Shown here: positions 48,742 to 56,949 of the stretch, piece by piece
How positions within the stretch are numbered: the stretch's first letter is position 1
Layout of the letters: the number at the start of each line of letters is the position of its first letter
NCBI RefSeq assembly: GCF_014217255.1
Contig: NZ_CP059404.1
Span: 2,170,001 to 2,234,000, forward strand
Direction: 5' to 3'
From: Corynebacterium incognita
Lineage (GTDB): Bacteria > Actinomycetota > Actinomycetes > Mycobacteriales > Mycobacteriaceae
Length of the DNA: 64,000 bases
The notes under the pieces: model-generated
Told to the model about the DNA's origin: nothing
Seen by the model: the letters and a program-made list of their open reading frames with translations, nothing else
The model's database searches: none
Translations under genes and position numbers: made by a program

Positions 48742-49464
48742 CTAGAGGTTCAGCGGATCGTCGAGGCGGAGGCGGACTGGCTCGAATCCTTCGGCGCGGT
48801 TGATGCGGGCCTGGCGACCGCGGAAAGAGGTAATGCCATCGATGATGTCGCGGGTCATGTAGGGCTTGCTCATTTGGTTGGCGTGAGCGTTCACTGCGGT
48901 GTTCTTCACGTCTGCGTACTCGCTGACGTCGATGAAGACAGAAGGGGTGAAGTCCTTGGTCACAGAAGGAGACTCGAAGCACAAGATGGAGTGGTGGTTG
49001 CGTGCCGCGCGCAGAACCGCCTGGTGTACTGCGTAGTGGTCCTGGTGAATATCGTGCTCGGAGTGGGTGAGAATCAAATCGGGGTCGCGCTGCTTAATGT
49101 GGCGCTCGATGACGCCAATCATGTCGTTGGTGACGCTGGCCAGGTTGAGATCCGGGAAGTCGTTCACGTCGACGCTGTCCATACCCAAGAAGCGTCCGGC
49201 CCGCTTTGCTTCGCCGGGGCGCACCGAGGCGTCGCCGCCCTTGGCGCCGTTGGACATGATGACCGCGTGGACGGCGTGGCCGCGATCGATGAGGGTAGCG
49301 ATGGTGCCGCCGCAGGCGATTTCTAGGTCATCAGGGTGGGCGGCAAGGATGAGGACGGACGCCTTCCGCTTTTGCTCCTGCATCTTGATGCGCTGGGTGA
49401 GCAGGAGGCCGGAAAAGAGGAAGGTGCACACTAAGATCGCCATGATGGCGGCGTAGTCCCACAT
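48742..49464 (-). CDS. PIG-L family deacetylase, membrane-anchored
   Basis: A 240-residue zinc deacetylase of the LmbE/PIG-L family. Motifs: AAHPDDLEIACGG (41-53, zinc His and catalytic Asp) and HSEHDIHQDHYAVHQA (around 145, second zinc His). Relatives remove acetyl from GlcNAc-containing compounds (MshB, PIG-L, BshB). One membrane helix at 5-23 precedes the domain. The ATG at 49464 is the only standard start but has no ribosome binding site; the frame upstream (to about 49590) encodes a plausible further hydrophobic segment without ATG, GTG or TTG, hinting at a frameshift with the small ORF upstream. Confidence 0.87.
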   Translation of the reverse strand: MWDYAAIMAILVCTFLFSGLLLTQRIKMQEQKRKASVLILAAHPDDLEIACGGTIATLIDRGHAVHAVIMSNGAKGGDASVRPGEAKRAGRFLGMDSVDVNDFPDLNLASVTNDMIGVIERHIKQRDPDLILTHSEHDIHQDHYAVHQAVLRAARNHHSILCFESPSVTKDFTPSVFIDVSEYADVKNTAVNAHANQMSKPYMTRDIIDGITSFRGRQARINRAEGFEPVRLRLDDPLNL

Positions 49465-49538
49465 TCCGTACTGTGTGACCGCGCCGATGAGCCCGAATCT
49501 GGCGGCGAGAGCAAGACCAATGCGGGCCGTGCGGACGA

Positions 49539-49664
49539 TCAGAGTGGAACGGTGATAGCCGCGGTAATTCGTTTGACGACTGGGTGACTATTAACGATAA
49601 AGAATAAGACTACGGCAACGCCGTAGATGGTCATACTTAAATACTGATAAGTTTCTGCTAACAT
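49539..49664 (-). CDS. 41-residue membrane peptide upstream of PIG-L gene, or its displaced N-terminus
   Basis: A 41-codon frame: ATG at 49664 with GAGG 8 bases upstream, one clear membrane helix (MTIYGVAVVLFFIV) and a basic tail (VVKRITAAITVPL), stop TGA at 49539. The following gene's frame is open across the last third of this ORF. It is either a separate small membrane protein opening the operon or the true N-terminus of the PIG-L protein separated by a single-base shift. Both readings explain the missing ribosome binding site of the PIG-L ATG. Confidence 0.55.
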   Translation of the reverse strand: MLAETYQYLSMTIYGVAVVLFFIVNSHPVVKRITAAITVPL

Positions 49665-49866
49665 TCTTGACGCCTCGCATCTTCAATCCTAAGGGAGTGG
49701 TGTTCCGGATTTAAACGGATATTCCCTTTTTGGCTACAGTTTTTGGTTTCTGAATCCTCGGCCGTTTCTATCAGTCGAACCTATATTGTCGATCTGAGGA
49801 TTAAAATTTTCAATGCTAGATGAGTAAACTCACGATGAACTCTAAGGATTTAGTTGGCTAGACAAA
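49665..49866. promoter_or_regulatory. AT-rich promoter region of the polysaccharide operon
   Basis: About 200 bases, clearly AT-richer than the genes around it, between the glgE terminator and the first ORF of the operon (minus strand). It must hold the operon promoter. I see no gene and could not fix a -35/-10 pair. Confidence 0.55.
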
Positions 49867-49867
49867 G

Positions 49868-49897
49868 AAACCCCATGCCAGTGATGGCGTGGGGTTT
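49868..49897 (-). terminator. Terminator after glgE
   Basis: AAACCCCATGCC and GGCGTGGGGTTT form a 12-base stem with one mismatch and a 6-base loop, 54 bases beyond the glgE stop. It separates glgE from the polysaccharide operon downstream on the same strand. Confidence 0.82.
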
Positions 49898-49950
49898 GAA
49901 TATTATTGGGTGCGAAACTGAGTGGCGCCTGTCTGAGAGCTGGCTCCTAG

Positions 49951-51987
49951 CTATGCGCGGTAATCGGTTACCTTACGCCACGCAAGGCGCTCACGGCGCT
50001 CCTGGTCTACCGCGGGCAGAATGAAGACGTGGGCGACGTCGCGCAGTGGTTCCAAGCGGACGAAGTTGCGGTCCGACCACGTATAGGCCGCGCCGGTGAT
50101 GGCGTCTTGGACACCAAAGATGTCGCCGGGGCGCAGGCCGATTTCTTCCATGTCGACGGAGACGGAAGCCTCCTGGGCATTGCGCGGATCCAGATTCACG
50201 ACTACCAAGACCACGTTTCCGGTGGCGGGGTCGGCCTTGGAATAGGCGATGATGTTGTCGTTGTCCACCGGGTGGAAGTGGAGGTTGCGCAATTGCTGCA
50301 ACGCCGGGTTTTCCTTGCGGACGTGGTTGAGCAAGCGTAGGTAGGACTCGAGCGAGTTGCCCGCGTTAGCCGCGGCCTGGAAATCGCGCGGCCGCAGCTG
50401 GTACTTCTCGGAATCAAGGTATTCTTCGCTACCGGGTGCTAAGGGCACGTGCTCGTAGAGCTCGTAGCCCGAGTACACGCCCCACAGCGGGGACAGCGTG
50501 GCGGCCAAGACCGCCCGAATAGCGAACATGGCGCGTCCCCCTGTCTGCAGCGACTCGTGCAGGATGTCCGGGGTATTAACAAAGAGGTTGGGGCGGCAAA
50601 TGTCGGCGTGGCCCACGTGTTCCTGGGCGAACTCCATGAGCTCAGACTTGGTGGTCTTCCACGTGAAGTAGGTATAGGACTGCGTGAACCCCAGTTTAGC
50701 GAGGCCCAGTAGGCGCGCCTGGCGGGTAAAGGCCTCAGACAAGAAGATGACCTCCGGGTGGGTAGCGTGCACCTTAGCGATGAGCCACGCCCAGAAGTTC
50801 GCCGGCTTAGTGTGCGGGTTATCCACGCGGAAGGTGGTCACTCCGGCCTCAACCCACACCATCACCACGCGGTAGATTTCCGCGTAGATCTCGTCTGGAG
50901 CGTTGTCGAAGTTCAGTGGATAGATGTCTTGGTACTTCTTCGGCGGATTTTCTGCATAGGCAATGGTTCCGTCCGGCAGCACGGTGAAGAACTCGGGGTT
51001 CTCCTTGGCCCACGGGTGGTCGGGCGCAGCCTGCAGCGCGAGGTCTAGAGCGATTTCCAACCCCAATTCCTCCGCACGCTCTACTAGGGCCTTAAAGTCC
51101 TCCATGGTTCCTAGCTCGGGGTGGACTGCGTCGTGGCCACCGTCGCGGGAACCAATAGCCCAGGGCGAACCGACGTCACCGTCCTCGGTAGTTAGCGTGT
51201 TGTTCTTACCCTTACGATTGATGTGGCCGATGGGGTGAATCGGCGGGAAGTAGACGGTGTCGAAGCCCATGCGAGCCACGCGCTCCAAAGCCTTGGCGGT
51301 GGTGGCGAAAGTGCCGTGGACCGGCTGGCCGTTCTCATCGACGCCTCCGGTGGATCGCGGGAAGAGCTCATACCACGAACTGAACAACGCCTTGGGGCGC
51401 TCGACAAGGACCTCGCACACGGGACCGTCGATAAGCATGTCGCGCACCGGGTAGGTGCGCAGTAATTCCCGGACCTCCTCGGACAGTGCCTTCGCCACGC
51501 GCTCTTCCAGGGGGAGGGTGGCGTCGCCCAGGGCCTTGGCGGCCTTCGTTACAGGCTTTCCCTCTTTGCCCGGCATGTCCTGGGCCGCACGGCGCAAGAG
51601 TTCGATTCCCTGGGCGATATCGTTGCTCAGTGCCGCGATATCCTGTCCCGCGGCCAGCTTTTTGTCCATCGCGTTGTACCACGTGGATACCGTGTCGGAC
51701 CATACTGACACCTGGAAGTGCCACGTGCCCTCCGTGCCGGGAGTAAAGACGCCATGCACGCGATCGGGGTTGTAGGGATCCTGGGTCATCGTGATGGAGG
51801 AGCGCACCTCGCTCGAACCGGACGCGGGCCATGCGGTCAACGTCGCTGCGATGGCATCGTGGCCTTCACGCCACGCCAAGGCAGTCACGGGGATAACCTC
51901 CCCAACCACGGCCTTTGCGGGCAAGGAACCATCGGAAATACGGGGGCGGATATCGTCCAGATTCAGGCGCTGTAGGGAGGCATGCAT
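49951..51987 (-). CDS. glgE: Alpha-1,4-glucan:maltose-1-phosphate maltosyltransferase
   Basis: A 678-residue GH13_3 enzyme that extends alpha-glucan using maltose-1-phosphate. The N-terminal domains (about 1-200) are followed by the barrel: PIHPIGHINRKGKNNTL, IALDLALQAAPDHPWAKENPEFF, VTTFRVDNPHTKPANFW with the nucleophile Asp, and VIFLSEAFTRQARL with the acid/base Glu, then the C-terminal beta domain. Length is normal. It works with GlgB; in C. glutamicum the two genes are neighbours, while here a polysaccharide operon lies between them. Confidence 0.97.
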   Translation of the reverse strand: MHASLQRLNLDDIRPRISDGSLPAKAVVGEVIPVTALAWREGHDAIAATLTAWPASGSSEVRSSITMTQDPYNPDRVHGVFTPGTEGTWHFQVSVWSDTVSTWYNAMDKKLAAGQDIAALSNDIAQGIELLRRAAQDMPGKEGKPVTKAAKALGDATLPLEERVAKALSEEVRELLRTYPVRDMLIDGPVCEVLVERPKALFSSWYELFPRSTGGVDENGQPVHGTFATTAKALERVARMGFDTVYFPPIHPIGHINRKGKNNTLTTEDGDVGSPWAIGSRDGGHDAVHPELGTMEDFKALVERAEELGLEIALDLALQAAPDHPWAKENPEFFTVLPDGTIAYAENPPKKYQDIYPLNFDNAPDEIYAEIYRVVMVWVEAGVTTFRVDNPHTKPANFWAWLIAKVHATHPEVIFLSEAFTRQARLLGLAKLGFTQSYTYFTWKTTKSELMEFAQEHVGHADICRPNLFVNTPDILHESLQTGGRAMFAIRAVLAATLSPLWGVYSGYELYEHVPLAPGSEEYLDSEKYQLRPRDFQAAANAGNSLESYLRLLNHVRKENPALQQLRNLHFHPVDNDNIIAYSKADPATGNVVLVVVNLDPRNAQEASVSVDMEEIGLRPGDIFGVQDAITGAAYTWSDRNFVRLEPLRDVAHVFILPAVDQERRERLAWRKVTDYRA

Positions 51988-52045
51988 GCCATCCAGACTA
52001 GTGCAGCTGTGTCAGTTTCACCGGGCAACCAACAAATCGGCCACA

Positions 52046-52915
52046 ATGGGGGATGTGACTTACCCAGAACACGGCTCAGAGCTTGGAACGAACCACGCAG
52101 GCGCGCTTTCCGACGCCCCGCTCAACCCGGACGCCCTCATTGATTTTCGCGAGGTAGCCCTACGGCGCGGCGGCCGCACCCTGGTCGGCCCGGTGACCTG
52201 GCAGGTAGAACTCGACGAGCGATGGGTCATCATTGGCCCGAACGGCGCGGGCAAGACCTCGCTCGTGCGCATGGCCTCCGCGGAGGAGTTCCCCTCCGGG
52301 GGACAGGCGTACATCATGGGGGAGAAGGTGGGCGCGACCGATATGCGCGACCTGCGCGCCGCCATCGGCATCTCCTCCTCGGCGTTGGTGCAACGCATCC
52401 CCAACGGTGAGATTGTCAAAGACCTCGTGGTCTCCGCCGGTTACGCCGTCCTGGGCCGATGGCGCGAGGAATATGACGAGCTGGATTTCTCCCGCGCTGA
52501 CGAGCTGTTGGAGATGGTGGGCGCAACCCACCTCAAGGAGCGCACGTGGGGAACGCTGTCCGAGGGGGAAAAGAAACGTGTCATCCTGGCACGCGCCCTC
52601 ATGATTAACCCGGAGCTGCTCATCCTGGACGAGCCCACCGCTGGTATGGATTTGGGTGGCCGTGAAGACCTCGTGGGCTACCTCGGTCAGCTGGCGCTCG
52701 ACGCTGACGCCCCGGCCATCGTGATGATTACTCACCACGTTGAGGAGATTCCCTACGGCTTTACGCACGCGATGCTCCTCGATGAAGGCGAGGTTGTCGC
52801 ACAAGGCCTTATCAACTCCGTGCTCACCAGCGAAAACCTGTCGAAGGCATTCCACCAACCCATTCAAGTGGATCGCATCGGGGAACGCTACTTCGCTCGC
52901 CGCACCGCCCGCTAG
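52046..52915 (+). CDS. ABC-type ATP-binding protein
   Basis: A stand-alone ATPase of about 289 residues: Walker A GPNGAGKTSL near residue 70, signature LSEGEKKRVILARAL near 172, Walker B LLILDEPTAGMDLGG near 195, and the H-loop in IVMITHHVEE. No permease is adjacent. A related gene lies between glgE and a Nudix gene in C. glutamicum. It resembles the YlmA/ModF-like group of soluble ABC proteins; its partner is unknown. The start is uncertain: ATG at 52046 or GTG at 52055; a CACAAT -10-like box 7 bases before the GTG suggests a leaderless start. Confidence 0.85.
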   Translation: MGDVTYPEHGSELGTNHAGALSDAPLNPDALIDFREVALRRGGRTLVGPVTWQVELDERWVIIGPNGAGKTSLVRMASAEEFPSGGQAYIMGEKVGATDMRDLRAAIGISSSALVQRIPNGEIVKDLVVSAGYAVLGRWREEYDELDFSRADELLEMVGATHLKERTWGTLSEGEKKRVILARALMINPELLILDEPTAGMDLGGREDLVGYLGQLALDADAPAIVMITHHVEEIPYGFTHAMLLDEGEVVAQGLINSVLTSENLSKAFHQPIQVDRIGERYFARRTAR

Positions 52916-52937
52916 ATTTCCACTATCCTGGGAAGGC

Positions 52938-53894
52938 ATGAGCACCTCCCGCGACGAGCCGACCCTGAGATCAGGGCCTCATGGTGCGCACAACCCCGAT
53001 GCCGTGACGAGTGCGATTCATCGGGACCTCGATGCGATCGACCCGAATGACTCGCGCGGCTTCAATGGAGCGCGGCTATCTGCCACGGTGATTTTGGTGC
53101 GCGACGACCGCGGGAAGCTAGAGGTGTGGGCCCAAGAACGCGTGGTAACCATGCGCAACTACCCAGGCATGACGGTGTTTCCCGGCGGCGGAGTGGACCC
53201 CCGTGATTTCCCACCCCGTTCTTGGGACTCGGGCAACCTCTGGACTGGACCTTCGGTTGTGTCCGTGGCTCGGCGCATGGGCGTGACCAAATACAAAGCG
53301 CATGCCCTCGTATTCGCGGCCTTGCGGGAGGTATTTGAAGAATCCGGCACCCTGCTCGTGGTCAATGACGAGGGCGATCTCATCCGCGACGCCCACATGT
53401 TTCACGACTACCGCGAACAGTTAGAAACCCACGCCGCGGCGTTTTCGGACCTGCTCCATGACAACGCGCTCCGCGTGAACGCCGACCTTATTCGCCCCTG
53501 GAGCCGGTGGGTAGGCACGTCGTCGGCAGGCAACCGGTTTGATACGTTCTTCTTCATCGCCTACGCCCCTCCGGGCCAGGAACCCGATGGCGATTCCGGG
53601 GAGACAGATGACGCCGGGTGGTTCCCACCGGGATTGTTGCTTGACGGGTGGCGGGCCGGGCTGGTTCGACTCGCGGCCCCGACGTATGCCCAGCTTAAGA
53701 GGCTGGCACGGCATAACAGCGTAGCCGGGGTGATGGCGGACGCAGACTACTCCGATATGCGGCCGGTGATTGGAGACCCAGTGGACGATGAACGTTACCG
53801 CGAGTACTTCACCACCACGCCCACCAACCGTATTGGGCCAAAATATGACATCGGGGAGCCACTTAGACCTGACACCCCTGACACCCTGAGCTAA
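52938..53894 (+). CDS. Nudix hydrolase, NUDT19-like long form
   Basis: A 318-residue protein. The Nudix box is split by a long insertion: MTVFPGGGVDP (around residue 78) and AALREVFEESGTLL (around 130), the layout of the NUDT7/NUDT19-like group that acts on CoA derivatives or related diphosphates. An N-terminal 40-residue polar region and a helical C-terminus (TYAQLKRLARHNSVAGVM) complete it. The ATG at 52938 has GGAAGG upstream. Substrate is not evident. Confidence 0.85.
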   Translation: MSTSRDEPTLRSGPHGAHNPDAVTSAIHRDLDAIDPNDSRGFNGARLSATVILVRDDRGKLEVWAQERVVTMRNYPGMTVFPGGGVDPRDFPPRSWDSGNLWTGPSVVSVARRMGVTKYKAHALVFAALREVFEESGTLLVVNDEGDLIRDAHMFHDYREQLETHAAAFSDLLHDNALRVNADLIRPWSRWVGTSSAGNRFDTFFFIAYAPPGQEPDGDSGETDDAGWFPPGLLLDGWRAGLVRLAAPTYAQLKRLARHNSVAGVMADADYSDMRPVIGDPVDDERYREYFTTTPTNRIGPKYDIGEPLRPDTPDTLS

Positions 53895-53900
53895 GGCAGC

Positions 53901-55061
53901 ATGAGTTTCACCATCGACGACATCGCGTACTTCCAAGAGCAACGCGGCGTTATTACCGCCGCAGGCACGGACCTGGCGCTGACCAAGGCGACGATGCTTA
54001 ACGACGTCGCGGCGCTGCGGTCTAGCTTCGGCGACCGCGGACGAGCGGTGGCGGAGTTGCTCCTTGCGCGTCGGGCAGGAGTGGGTAAAATCCCCGCACA
54101 CTGGATTGCGGATTCCGATTCCGCGCAGCAGGCGACCCCGGAACCGGTAGCCCGCTACCGCGCGGAAAAGCTGCGTGCCGCGGGAGTGACCCGGGCCTTC
54201 GACGTCACGTGCTCCATCGGCACGGAGGGACATGCCCTCGGCGCCGCCGGGTTGCACTACGTTGGCTCGGACCTCGATGCCGTCCGAGTGCGAATGGCAC
54301 GCGCCAACCTCGGGGCCGACGCACTTCTGCTGCGTGCCGACGCCCTGGTACCCGCGGTGCGAGGCCTCGGCGACGGCGACGTCGTGGTGGCGGACCCGGC
54401 GCGCCGAGCGGGAGGCAAGCGCATCACCGATCCGGCGCAGCTGCTCCCGCCGCTCCCGGCTCTTCTGGAAGCTTGGGAGGGCAGCGAGTGCGCAATCAAG
54501 TGCGCGCCGGGCATCGACTACTCCGAGTGGGGCGGCCTCGTCAGCGTGGTCAGTGTCGCGGGCGGGGTCAAGGAGACCTGTTTGTATAGCCCCGGCTTGG
54601 GCGGGGCGGGGCGTCGAGAAGCCGTGGTGTTGGGCGCAGGCGACCCCTACGTGATCAGTGACCGTGACCCAGAAATCACCGAGGCGGACTCGGACCGTCC
54701 GTTGGGCACATACCTCATCGACCCAGACGGCGCCATCGTGCGCGCCGGGTTGGTGCGGCACTACGCGGCGCGGGAGGGGCTGTGGCAGTTGGACCCTCGC
54801 ATTGCTTACCTCACCGGTGATCGGATCCCCGAGGGGACGACCGGTTTTAGGATCCTCGACGTGGTGCCGATGAAGAAACTGCGTGCGGCCGTGTCCGCGT
54901 GGGATGCTGGGTCCCTGGAAATCTTGGTCCGCGGCATTGATGCCGATCCGGATACCGTGCGGAAGAAGCTCAAGCTGAAGGGGGCGACGCCACGGGCGCT
55001 CGTGCTGACCCGGATCGGACGCGATGGTGTCGGAATAATATGCGAGGCGAGAAGCAGCTAA
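53901..55061 (+). CDS. THUMP-like class I SAM-dependent methyltransferase
   Basis: A 386-residue protein with a Rossmann methyltransferase core: AFDVTCSIGTEGHALGAAG (SAM loop), YVGSDLDAVRVRMARANL, and DVVVADPARRAGGKRI, the DPPR/NPPY-like active-site motif. The C-terminal 70 residues (LEILVRGIDADPDTVRKKLKLKGATPRALVLTR) are a THUMP-like domain. Target is probably RNA, by analogy with THUMP proteins; this is inference. It begins 6 bases after the Nudix gene. Confidence 0.86.
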   Translation: MSFTIDDIAYFQEQRGVITAAGTDLALTKATMLNDVAALRSSFGDRGRAVAELLLARRAGVGKIPAHWIADSDSAQQATPEPVARYRAEKLRAAGVTRAFDVTCSIGTEGHALGAAGLHYVGSDLDAVRVRMARANLGADALLLRADALVPAVRGLGDGDVVVADPARRAGGKRITDPAQLLPPLPALLEAWEGSECAIKCAPGIDYSEWGGLVSVVSVAGGVKETCLYSPGLGGAGRREAVVLGAGDPYVISDRDPEITEADSDRPLGTYLIDPDGAIVRAGLVRHYAAREGLWQLDPRIAYLTGDRIPEGTTGFRILDVVPMKKLRAAVSAWDAGSLEILVRGIDADPDTVRKKLKLKGATPRALVLTRIGRDGVGIICEARSS

Positions 55062-55161
55062 GCCTACGGGAGTGTGTGCTCGTAGCCCGCGCCGCGCTAC
55101 GATGGCGGGGAGCGATAATTACACAACATTGAAGTTTCGGAATATGTGAAAGAGGTTGCCG

Positions 55162-55959
55162 ATGCCCGCTATTGTGGCGCTGGTTAAGCACGTTCCTGAT
55201 ACGTGGAGTGAGAAAGCCCTGGAGGCCGACCACACCCTCGACCGGGAGTCCGTGGACAACGTAATCGATGAGATCAACGAGTACTCGGTGGAGCAGGCGC
55301 TGCGCCTGCGCGACGACAACCCGGACGCAGGGTACACCGTGGTTGCACTGACCATGGGGCCGGAGAAGTCCGATGAGGCGCTCCGTAAGGCGCTGGCCAT
55401 GGGTGCGGACGCAGCGGTACAGGTCACCGACCCGGCGCTTGCTGGCTCAGATGCCCTGGGTACTGCCTGGGCGCTCAACAACGCGTTGAACACCATCGAC
55501 GACGTGCAGATCGTCATCATGGGCAACCAGTCCTCCGACGGTTCGACCGGCGCCGTGGCTGGCTTGCTGGCTGAGTACCGCCAGCTGCCTGCGGTGACCA
55601 ACGTGCGCACTGTGGCGTTGGACGGGGGAGCGCTGACCGCGACCCGCGAGGATTCTCGTGGCACCTGGGAGCTCAAGGCTAACCTTCCGACCATCGTCTC
55701 CGTGACCGACAAAGCGGACAAGCCGCGCTTCCCCAACTTCAAGGGCCTCATGGCTGCGAAGAAGGCTGAGATTACCGTTCTGGATCTGGCTGGCATTGGG
55801 GTCGACCCGGCGAACGTGGGCCTGGCCGCCGCGACGACGTCGGTGACGGCCGCTACCGCGCGCCCGGAACGCACCGCAGGCGAGCGCATCGAGGGCGTAA
55901 GCCCTGACGAAGCGGCACAGCAGATCGCAGATTACCTGGCAGCGAAGAACCTCATCTAA
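55162..55959 (+). CDS. etfB: Electron transfer flavoprotein beta subunit
   Basis: A 265-residue ETF beta (FixA) with IVALVKHVPDTW at the start, INEYSVEQALRLRDD and VVALTMGPEKSDEALRKALAMGAD, and the AMP-binding and docking region QIVIMGNQSSDGSTGAVAGLLAEYRQLPAVT. It pairs with EtfA to carry electrons from acyl-CoA or similar dehydrogenases to the membrane quinone pool. The ATG at 55162 has AAAGAGG upstream. etfA follows after 15 bases. Confidence 0.96.
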   Translation: MPAIVALVKHVPDTWSEKALEADHTLDRESVDNVIDEINEYSVEQALRLRDDNPDAGYTVVALTMGPEKSDEALRKALAMGADAAVQVTDPALAGSDALGTAWALNNALNTIDDVQIVIMGNQSSDGSTGAVAGLLAEYRQLPAVTNVRTVALDGGALTATREDSRGTWELKANLPTIVSVTDKADKPRFPNFKGLMAAKKAEITVLDLAGIGVDPANVGLAAATTSVTAATARPERTAGERIEGVSPDEAAQQIADYLAAKNLI

Positions 55960-55974
55960 GGGAGAAACACAATT

Positions 55975-56934
55975 ATGTCTCACGCATACGTACTTGTTGA
56001 GCATGCCGCCGGCCAGCTGTCGGACACCACCGCTGAGCTCATCACCGCCGCCCGCCCGCTGGGTGCGGTCTCCGCCGTGGTGGTCGGCGCCCCCGGTGTT
56101 GCTGAGAAGCTTGCTCCGGAACTGGCGCAGCTGGGGGCGGCGCAGGTAGTGGACGCCTCCGCCGCGGACTACGACCAGCGCCTCATCCTGCCCGAGGTCG
56201 ACGCCCTGCACGGTCTCGGTGCCGCCAACCCGGCCCCGATGGTCATTGCGGCGTCCGCGGCGGGCAACGAGATCGCCGGCCGTCTGGCAGCGCGCCTCGC
56301 CTCCGGAGCGTTGTACGACGTCACCGCCATTAACGCCGACCGCACCGCGGAGCACTCGATTTTCGGCGGCAAGATGACCACAACTGCGCAGGCTGCGGGA
56401 ACCTGCCCAATCTTCACGGTGCGCCCGGGTGCTGTGGTGGCTGAGCCCGTGGCGGCCGCCGGCGCGGTAGCAGCGATGCCGCTGCCCGCAGCCACGGCAA
56501 AGGACGTCCAGGTCATTGGCTTTACCCCAGCCGAGGTCTCCGACCGCCCCGACCTGGTGTCTGCCAAGACCGTCGTGGCCGGTGGCCGCGGCGTGGGCGA
56601 TGCTGAGGGCTTCGCCAACGTTGTGGAGCCACTCGCCGATGTGCTGGGCGCCGCGGTGGGTATCACCCGCGACGTGGCGGACGAGGGGCACTACGACGCC
56701 GCGCATCAGATCGGCCAAACCGGCGTTACTGTGTCCCCAGATCTGTACATCGGCCTGGGTATCTCTGGTGCCATCCAGCACACCGCAGGCATGCAGACCG
56801 CGGGCACCATTGTGGTAGTCAACCAGGACCAGGACGAGCCTTTCTTCAAGATCGCTGACCTCGGCGTCGTAGGCGACCTGCATGAGATCGCCCCAGCACT
56901 GACGCGGGAGATCCAGGCTCGCCGCGGCCAGTAG
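55975..56934 (+). CDS. etfA: Electron transfer flavoprotein alpha subunit
   Basis: A 319-residue ETF alpha (FixB). The FAD-binding C-terminal domain contains VAGGRGVGDAEGFANVVEPLADVLGAAVGITRDVADEGHYDAAHQIGQTG and VSPDLYIGLGISGAIQHTAGMQTAG, with VVNQDQDEPFFKIADLGVVGD near the end, all standard. It sits between etfB and a cysteine desulfurase gene (15-base gap), the order known from C. glutamicum. Confidence 0.96.
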   Translation: MSHAYVLVEHAAGQLSDTTAELITAARPLGAVSAVVVGAPGVAEKLAPELAQLGAAQVVDASAADYDQRLILPEVDALHGLGAANPAPMVIAASAAGNEIAGRLAARLASGALYDVTAINADRTAEHSIFGGKMTTTAQAAGTCPIFTVRPGAVVAEPVAAAGAVAAMPLPAATAKDVQVIGFTPAEVSDRPDLVSAKTVVAGGRGVGDAEGFANVVEPLADVLGAAVGITRDVADEGHYDAAHQIGQTGVTVSPDLYIGLGISGAIQHTAGMQTAGTIVVVNQDQDEPFFKIADLGVVGDLHEIAPALTREIQARRGQ

Positions 56935-56949
56935 GAGCAAAGCCCGCCG

